Position numbers and translations under genes: made by a program. A stretch of DNA of 64,000 nt from positions 1,364,001 through 1,428,000 of the forward strand of contig NZ_CP114054.1 of the NCBI RefSeq assembly GCF_026967575.1. Reading direction: 5' to 3'. Source of the DNA: Aurantiacibacter sp. MUD11. Lineage in GTDB: Bacteria; Pseudomonadota; Alphaproteobacteria; Sphingomonadales; Sphingomonadaceae. Shown piece by piece: positions 59,344 to 64,000 of the stretch (position 1 is its first letter; each line of letters opens with the position of its first letter). The notes beneath the pieces were generated by a model. The model ran no database searches, was not told the origin of the DNA, and was given only the letters and a program-made list of their open reading frames with translations.

Positions 59344-60842
59344 CGGATCAGCACCGCGCGGTGGCGACCGAAATACTGGAAGGTCGGCAGGTTGTCGGGG
59401 CGCAGCGCCGGGCCGACGATTTCCGACTGGATGGTCTCGGTGTCGTCCCCCGGCTGGATCAGGAAAACGTCCAGCCAGCCGAGTATGTCGACCGGGGAAC
59501 GCCCGTTCAGACCGGTGCAGTCGACTGCAGCGACCGACAGCAGGCGGCGATCCTTCTGGGTGGCGCTGGGGGCCAGCGGCGTGCCGTAGACCGGCTGCGG
59601 ATAGGTGCAGCGGTTGGTGAAGGTGTGCTCGTACTGCCCGCTGTTGCCACGCTCGCGCGTGTCCACTTCGGACGAGACGAGGCGCGGCGCGAGGCGGTTG
59701 GCGGGGTCTTCCAGTTCCCACTGGTAGACTTCGTAGCGCGTGCCCTTGGCGAAGCTGGCGGGGCTGACGCCGGGATGGTTGCGAGCCAGGTATCCGGCCA
59801 GGTCCCAGTCGCCGTCGCCCATGTAGGTGCAGGTGCCGTCTGCGAAGCACTCGTCGGGCGTGAAGCTGCCGGCGATTGCCACCTCGTTCGGCGTGCCCGA
59901 GGTCGTCATCGGCTCCCAGCCGCGCGACTGCCGCTCGAAAGTACCGCAGGGCGGCGGCGACGGCGGCACCGGCGAATTGGTGGTTATGGTGCTTTCCTCT
60001 TCCAGAACGAGGTTCTTGCCGGTGTTCTGCGAAGGGCAGAAATCGCCATTGGCCGGATCGCAGGACAGCGGGTTGGCATAGATGTCGAAGCGGGTGTTGA
60101 GCGCGCGCGTCTCGGTGGAGCGGAAGCCCGGCTCAGTGGTCACATTCTCCATCGGGCCGCAGGAGGCGTAGGCGTTGTTCTCGCCCAGTTCGTATTGCGA
60201 ATCGTGCTCACCATAGAGGTCGAGGAAGCCGAAATTGCCTGCGGCCAGCGGCTCGATCCCGCTGCTCGGCAGCCAGCGCATGCGCAGGCCGTAACCTTCC
60301 AGCGTCGGCAGGAAGAAGTCGCTGCGCTCGATGCAGACCATGATCGGCGGCAGGTTGCACACGGCCTGCTCCAGCATGGCCATGGCATCGGCGGTGATGT
60401 CGCCGGAGGACATCGCCCCGACCACCGGGGTGAGCGCGTAGAATACCTCGCGCCCGTTGATGTGTACCTGCACCACCTTGGCGCTCTCGTCATCGCTGGT
60501 GACGGCGCCGGGCTGGTCGTTGGCATAGCCATCGTAGAAGGTGAGCGAGAAGTCATCGACGGTGGGACCCGCATCGTCGTTGGCGACGCGCGTCTCGTTG
60601 TCGAAATAGTTGCGCGCCGCAGCCTCGGCGCGGGCAATCGCGCCGGGACGGCTGTCCAGCTGCGTCGCGGCTGCAAGCGCCGCCTGGTCGGCAGCGTTCT
60701 GCAGCTCGCTCTGCATGGTGACCAGCCGCCCGTAGTCGAGCCCGATTCCGGCAATCGCGATCAGCGCGAACAGCGCCATCGCGTAGAGCGGGGCCACCGA
60801 GCCGTCGGCATCTTGTCGCAGATTTTCCCTGGCCAGGCGCAT
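59340..60842 (-). CDS. TadG-like pilus assembly protein
   Basis: 500 aa from ATG 60842. The N-terminal Tad domain has DADGSVAPLYAMALFALIAI, then AGIGLDYGRLVTMQSELQNA and ADQAALAAATQL, typical of TadG. A single membrane helix (about 14-35) precedes a large periplasmic part with scattered cysteines (FCPSQNTG, CFADGTCTYMGDGDWDLAGY), and no clear von Willebrand A domain is seen, unlike many TadG proteins. It may help anchor or guide the pilus through the periplasm. Confidence 0.85.
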   Translation of the reverse strand: MRLARENLRQDADGSVAPLYAMALFALIAIAGIGLDYGRLVTMQSELQNAADQAALAAATQLDSRPGAIARAEAAARNYFDNETRVANDDAGPTVDDFSLTFYDGYANDQPGAVTSDDESAKVVQVHINGREVFYALTPVVGAMSSGDITADAMAMLEQAVCNLPPIMVCIERSDFFLPTLEGYGLRMRWLPSSGIEPLAAGNFGFLDLYGEHDSQYELGENNAYASCGPMENVTTEPGFRSTETRALNTRFDIYANPLSCDPANGDFCPSQNTGKNLVLEEESTITTNSPVPPSPPPCGTFERQSRGWEPMTTSGTPNEVAIAGSFTPDECFADGTCTYMGDGDWDLAGYLARNHPGVSPASFAKGTRYEVYQWELEDPANRLAPRLVSSEVDTRERGNSGQYEHTFTNRCTYPQPVYGTPLAPSATQKDRRLLSVAAVDCTGLNGRSPVDILGWLDVFLIQPGDDTETIQSEIVGPALRPDNLPTFQYFGRHRAVLIR

Positions 60843-60864
60843 CGCGGCAACGGCTCCTTCCGTA

Positions 60865-61143
60865 TCAGGAGCCCCCGCTGGGCGAGGTGCTGGGGATGTG
60901 GTTGGGTTCCTTGACGTTGCCCTCGTTGTAGCGCTCCACCGCATCGGCAGCGTGCTCGGCGCTGGAGGCGGGAACGAGCGTGTCGTACTCCGGCTCCGGA
61001 TTGACGACCTGCGCCGCCATGGTCTGGCGGTTGGGCTCGCCGAAGGCGGCCGCATTGGGCTCGTCGGTCAGCATGCTTTGCGTGCAGGCCCCCAGCGAGA
61101 GCAGCGCGATGGAAGACGCCGCAGACACAAGCTTAGTATTCAT
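60865..61143 (-). CDS. Small Tad-operon lipoprotein in the CpaD position
   Basis: 92 aa from ATG 61143, overlapping the secretin gene by 11 nt. The N-terminus ends in LGAC, a plausible lipobox. The mature part is short, acidic and probably disordered (TLVPASSAEHAADAVERYNE), with AAFGEPNRQTMAAQVVNPEP recalling the start of CpaD proteins. CpaD normally has about 200 aa and a globular domain, so this would be a reduced form or a replacement. It may act as pilotin-like helper of the secretin. Confidence 0.7.
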   Translation of the reverse strand: MNTKLVSAASSIALLSLGACTQSMLTDEPNAAAFGEPNRQTMAAQVVNPEPEYDTLVPASSAEHAADAVERYNEGNVKEPNHIPSTSPSGGS

Positions 61144-62548
61144 AGTCCGTCTCCTCTTCGCTGGTTTCGCCTTCGATCGGGTCGAGGGCGCGCGGGCGGT
61201 AGCCCTCGCCATCCAGCAGCACGTCGTAGGGCTGCGGCGGGTCGAGCCGGTCGGTCGGCAGGCGCACCTGCTCCGGCCGGATCGGCGCCACCAGGCGCGG
61301 GGTGATCACGATCAGCAGTTCGGTCTGCCCCTGCTGGAAGCTGGTGGAGCGGAACAGCGTCCCGATGATCGGCAGCGAGCCGAGCAGCGGCACCTGCCGC
61401 ACCGTGGTGCGGAACTCCTCGCGCAGCAGGCCGGCGATGGCGAAGCTCTCGCCGTCGCGCAGTTCCACCGTGGTGCGCGCCCGGCGCGTCTGCAGACCGG
61501 GAATGGTGATGCCGTTCACCGAAACCGTGGTGGATTCGTCGATCGAGCTGACTTCCGGCTCGACCACCAGGCTGATCACGTCGCGTCCGAGCACGGTGGG
61601 CGTAAAGCTGAGGCTCACGCCGAAGGACTTGAACTCGACACCGAGGTTCTGCTGGCTCGTCTGGCCGAGGCCGAAATTCGCCACCACCGGGATGGGGAAC
61701 TCGCCGCCAGCCAGGAAGTAGGCCGGTTCGCCGGACAGGGCGACCAGCGTCGGTTCCGCCAGCGTGCGCGACAGCCCGCGGCGCTCGAGCATGTCGAGCG
61801 TCGCATCGATATCCAGGCTGCCGAGGCTGAACGTCTGGCTGAGGATGCCGAAGGCGTCGTTGATCGGGTTGGTCGTCAACAGGCCCGGCTCGTCCAAGGT
61901 GCCGGCGGGCAGGGTCACTCCCGACCCCAGCACACCGCTGAAATCGCCATCGTCGGACAGGCCGATGCCGCTGACGCCCAGGCGTTCGCCGACCGTACGG
62001 TCGACTTCGGCGAAGCGCACTTCCAGCATCACCTGCTGGCTGCCGCCCATGCTGAGCAGGTTGATCACGTTGTCGCCGGCATAGGCTTCCGCCAGCTGCG
62101 CAGCGCGCGAAGCGGGTCCAGGATCGCTGACCATGCCGGTCAGCAGCACACGACCGTTCGACAGGCGTACCGAGATGTCTTCACCCGGCAGCAGCTCGGC
62201 GAGCTGGCCACGCAGGCCGACTACGTCGGGACCGACCGAAACGTCCATCACCGCGATCACGTTCTCGCGGGCATCGTACAGCGTCAGGCTGGTGGTGCCG
62301 AACTCGCGACCCAGCACGTAGATCGAGCGATCCGAAATCGGCAGCACGTCGGCGATTTCGGCATTGCCGATCATCGCTCGGGCGATCGGGGTGTCAGCCG
62401 AGACGACCATGCTCTTGTTCACGGGCACTTCCAGCGTACCGGCGTGCAGCGAGGTGGCGGAGGCAGTCTCCTGGGCCAGCGCCGGCATGGCGATGGCCAG
62501 CGGGGAAACGGTTGCCAGGGCAAGCGCGCAAGCGTTGAGCATCTTCAT
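61133..62548 (-). CDS. cpaC: Tad pilus outer-membrane secretin (CpaC/RcpA)
   Basis: 471 aa from ATG 62548 (GGGGGTG just upstream). Signal peptide LNACALALATVSPLAIAMPA, then LAQ. The N-domain (VPVNKSMVVSADTPIARAMI, IYVLGREFGTTSLTLYD) and BON-like part are followed by a secretin domain: GGSQQVMLEVRFAEVDRTVG, ALSGEPAYFLAGGEFPIPVV, and LRDGESFAIAGLLREEFRTT then GTLFRSTSFQQGQTELLIVI. It forms the gated outer-membrane pore for the Flp pilus. Confidence 0.95.
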   Translation of the reverse strand: MKMLNACALALATVSPLAIAMPALAQETASATSLHAGTLEVPVNKSMVVSADTPIARAMIGNAEIADVLPISDRSIYVLGREFGTTSLTLYDARENVIAVMDVSVGPDVVGLRGQLAELLPGEDISVRLSNGRVLLTGMVSDPGPASRAAQLAEAYAGDNVINLLSMGGSQQVMLEVRFAEVDRTVGERLGVSGIGLSDDGDFSGVLGSGVTLPAGTLDEPGLLTTNPINDAFGILSQTFSLGSLDIDATLDMLERRGLSRTLAEPTLVALSGEPAYFLAGGEFPIPVVANFGLGQTSQQNLGVEFKSFGVSLSFTPTVLGRDVISLVVEPEVSSIDESTTVSVNGITIPGLQTRRARTTVELRDGESFAIAGLLREEFRTTVRQVPLLGSLPIIGTLFRSTSFQQGQTELLIVITPRLVAPIRPEQVRLPTDRLDPPQPYDVLLDGEGYRPRALDPIEGETSEEETDYEY

Positions 62549-62549
62549 G

Positions 62550-63485
62550 TCATTCACCCCCAAGTCGTTCGACCGGATAGCTGGTTGTCTGGGTGCCGCG
62601 CACGACCACCATCCGCGGGCCGGTGCGAGCCGGTGCGGCAGCCTGCGAGGACTGGCTGGAGGACGAGCCCGACGAGCTGGACACGTAGGTCACAGGGGTC
62701 GGAGCGCGCTGCGCCGGGATGTAGAAGCCGCGCGAACCGAGGTTGGCGGCGGTAATGGTCCCAAGGTCCGGCGCCTCTTCGTCACCGGACAGGGCGGGCT
62801 CTGCCACGTCGCGCAGGGCGAGACTGACCGTGCCGAGGCCCTGGGCCACGGCCAGGCGCTGGGCGTCGCGGAGCGAGACGGCCAGCGTTACAGTGTCACC
62901 GACGCGCGGTTCGCCTTCGCTGTCGTTGGAGCTCTGGTCCACCGCCAGCACCTGCACGTTCTCGAGCAGGACGTCGGACCGCAGGTCGTCACGGTTGGCC
63001 CCGGGACCTTCCATGCGCCGCGTCAGGATGACGTCGACGGCACTTCCGGGGAGGACGAAGCCGCCCACGCCACGGATGGCATCGACGGGCAGCGAAACTG
63101 CGCGCAGCCCCGGAGGCAATAACGCGGCAAGAGTCGCTCGCCCGTCAACACCGCTGACCTTGCTGGCCAGCACAGGCTCTCCGGGGACCATCGGACGGGT
63201 CGCTACACGACTGTCCAAGAGGGCCTGTTCGACTGAGAGGAAGGCGCCTTCGGGCACCGAGCTTGCCGGCCAGTATTGCAGCCGGACGTTCTGGTCTGTC
63301 AGCGGCGTGCCGAATTCCATCGGTTGCGATGCCACGACGAGCTGCACGGTTTCCTGTTCACGCAGCGTCGATTCGGCATCATCCTGGCGTTGCTCCATTC
63401 CGGAGAACCACGCGTTGGCAATGATGACCGCGACGATCCCGATAACTGCGGCGACAGCCAGCAGAACCCAATTGCGCGTTTGCAC
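62550..63485 (-). CDS. cpaB: Tad pilus assembly protein CpaB (RcpC)
   Basis: 311 aa. One N-terminal membrane helix (VLLAVAAVIGIVAVIIANAW) is followed by an SAF domain at about 45-110 (VVASQPMEFGTPLTDQNVRL, MVPGEPVLASKV) and the RcpC/CpaB domain (LRAVSLPVDAIRGVGGFVLP, then GSAVDVILTRR). The C-terminus has a Ser-rich linker and VVRGTQTTSYPVERL. SAF domains may bind glycans; the protein works with the secretin CpaC in the periplasm. Confidence 0.94.
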   Translation of the reverse strand: MQTRNWVLLAVAAVIGIVAVIIANAWFSGMEQRQDDAESTLREQETVQLVVASQPMEFGTPLTDQNVRLQYWPASSVPEGAFLSVEQALLDSRVATRPMVPGEPVLASKVSGVDGRATLAALLPPGLRAVSLPVDAIRGVGGFVLPGSAVDVILTRRMEGPGANRDDLRSDVLLENVQVLAVDQSSNDSEGEPRVGDTVTLAVSLRDAQRLAVAQGLGTVSLALRDVAEPALSGDEEAPDLGTITAANLGSRGFYIPAQRAPTPVTYVSSSSGSSSSQSSQAAAPARTGPRMVVVRGTQTTSYPVERLGGE

Positions 63486-63518
63486 GGCACCTCTCCCCTA
63501 AGATGTAATTGCGGAGAA

Positions 63519-63551
63519 CATCCCCCGGCGACGTCAGCCGCCGGGGGGATG
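63519..63551 (-). promoter_or_regulatory. Strong hairpin between flp and cpaB
   Basis: CATCCCCCGGCG pairs with CGCCGGGGGGATG across an 8-nt loop with one bulged G. No T-run follows on the minus strand, so it is more likely an mRNA-stabilising or attenuating structure that keeps flp mRNA in excess than a full terminator. Confidence 0.55.
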
Positions 63552-63581
63552 TACGGGAGGCGGATAGCCTCCCTGCGGGGA

Positions 63582-63770
63582 TCAGCCTTCCTCGATCCCG
63601 CGGCCTTCTTCGATCTCGCCGGCAGCATCGTTCATGGCGCCCTGGATCTGGATGCTGAGGGCCAGCGCCGCGCCGGCCATACCGACACCGATGATGGCAA
63701 GGATGAGTGCGTATTCGGCGGCAGAGGCACCGGATTCGTCACGGATGAATGCGTCGAAGAACTTTTTCAT
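63582..63770 (-). CDS. flp: Flp/Fap pilin (major Tad pilin)
   Basis: 62 aa from ATG 63770, with CAGGAG before it. The leader MKKFFDAFIRDESG is cleaved before ASAAEYALIL, with the conserved Glu-Tyr of the Flp motif; one hydrophobic helix (LILAIIGVGMAGAALALSIQ) and a short acidic tail (EIEEGRGIEEG) follow. It is the first gene of the tad operon and its product is the pilus subunit for surface attachment. Confidence 0.95.
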   Translation of the reverse strand: MKKFFDAFIRDESGASAAEYALILAIIGVGMAGAALALSIQIQGAMNDAAGEIEEGRGIEEG

Positions 63771-63957
63771 GATCACAACTCCTGTCCACTTGAGGGGCAG
63801 AAATGCACCGCCACCCCCATCGTTATGGTCCCAACCGAAGGGTCGATCGGACAGGTGAAAACTCGCAATCCCAGCTAGTTCAAACAACTAAGGGAATCTC
63901 CGTGGTTTGCCGTTTCGTTAAAGGAAAATTGCGCCCGTTCACTACGGAGGTTTACTG

Positions 63958-64000
63958 ATGTTTCTCAGATTATGCGTCAGGCAGAACTATATAAACTTTT
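63958..64000 (+). CDS. Possible start of a gene cut by the window edge
   Basis: An ATG at 63958 follows GGAGG with a 7-nt spacer, and the frame (MFLRLCVRQNYINF) stays open to the last base. It would be divergent from flp. Too short to identify; the ribosome site is the main support. Confidence 0.35.
   Translation, partial: MFLRLCVRQNYINF

Noticed and set aside
1..64000. CRISPR array
   Set aside because: No regularly spaced direct repeats of 25-40 nt with unique spacers were seen; the dispersed units at 1.1-14.8 kb are irregular and far apart.

Overview
The window looks like the chromosome of an alphaproteobacterium of the order Sphingomonadales, probably family Erythrobacteraceae. The evidence is the EcfG/NepR general stress locus, the CpaA-F type Tad pilus operon, the high-GC codon use of the right two thirds, and the many sphingomonad-type hypothetical genes. 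The species cannot be named from the sequence alone.

Region A, about 1-18.1 kb, has lower GC and is mosaic. It opens with the end of a metallopeptidase-like gene and the orphan 3' half of a tRNA-Met gene (1035-1083), the usual scar of an island integrated in a tRNA. It then carries an acyltransferase, a PAS-GGDEF-EAL-PilZ protein with a small PilZ partner, and a four-gene minus-strand operon. That operon (5510-11394) encodes a glycine-rich membrane protein, a nuclease-like membrane protein, a 1282-aa zinc-ribbon/nuclease/RecQ helicase and a coiled-coil tail-anchored protein. It is the best candidate in the window for an undescribed, defence-like system. Next come a secreted SCP2-like/cupin protein with its TetR regulator and matching operators, a DUF418 membrane protein, a truncated tyrosine recombinase, and a ParB-methyltransferase plus DUF5681 pair of phage type. 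Copies of one dispersed intergenic repeat (GTCTGCTTTCCACCC type) lie between these genes and nowhere else that I noticed.

Region B starts near 18.1 kb with a sharp rise in GC. Two tandem secreted G8/beta-helix proteins related to the animal hyaluronidases CEMIP/TMEM2 share an exactly repeated 978-bp block and similar leaders. An AMP-phosphorylase-like plus PRPP-synthetase-like pair follows, then a molybdenum hydroxylase (2Fe-2S and Tat-exported Mo subunits) beside the ModABC molybdate transporter. After that comes the general stress response locus (CHASE-HWE kinase, NepR, EcfG), and housekeeping genes (AI-2E transporter, sodB, glmM, thiD, LOG protein, TauD-type dioxygenase).

At 41.2-47.6 kb a sulfide/persulfide operon (MBL dioxygenase, two YeeE/YedE proteins, DUF2892, DUF442-SQR fusion, SulP) diverges from a peroxiredoxin-ArsR pair across a perfect palindrome. 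The biotin operon bioBFDA, a tRNA-Gln and a DUF2147 gene follow. The window ends with an almost complete minus-strand Tad/Flp pilus operon (52.4-63.8 kb) and the first codons of a possible divergent gene.
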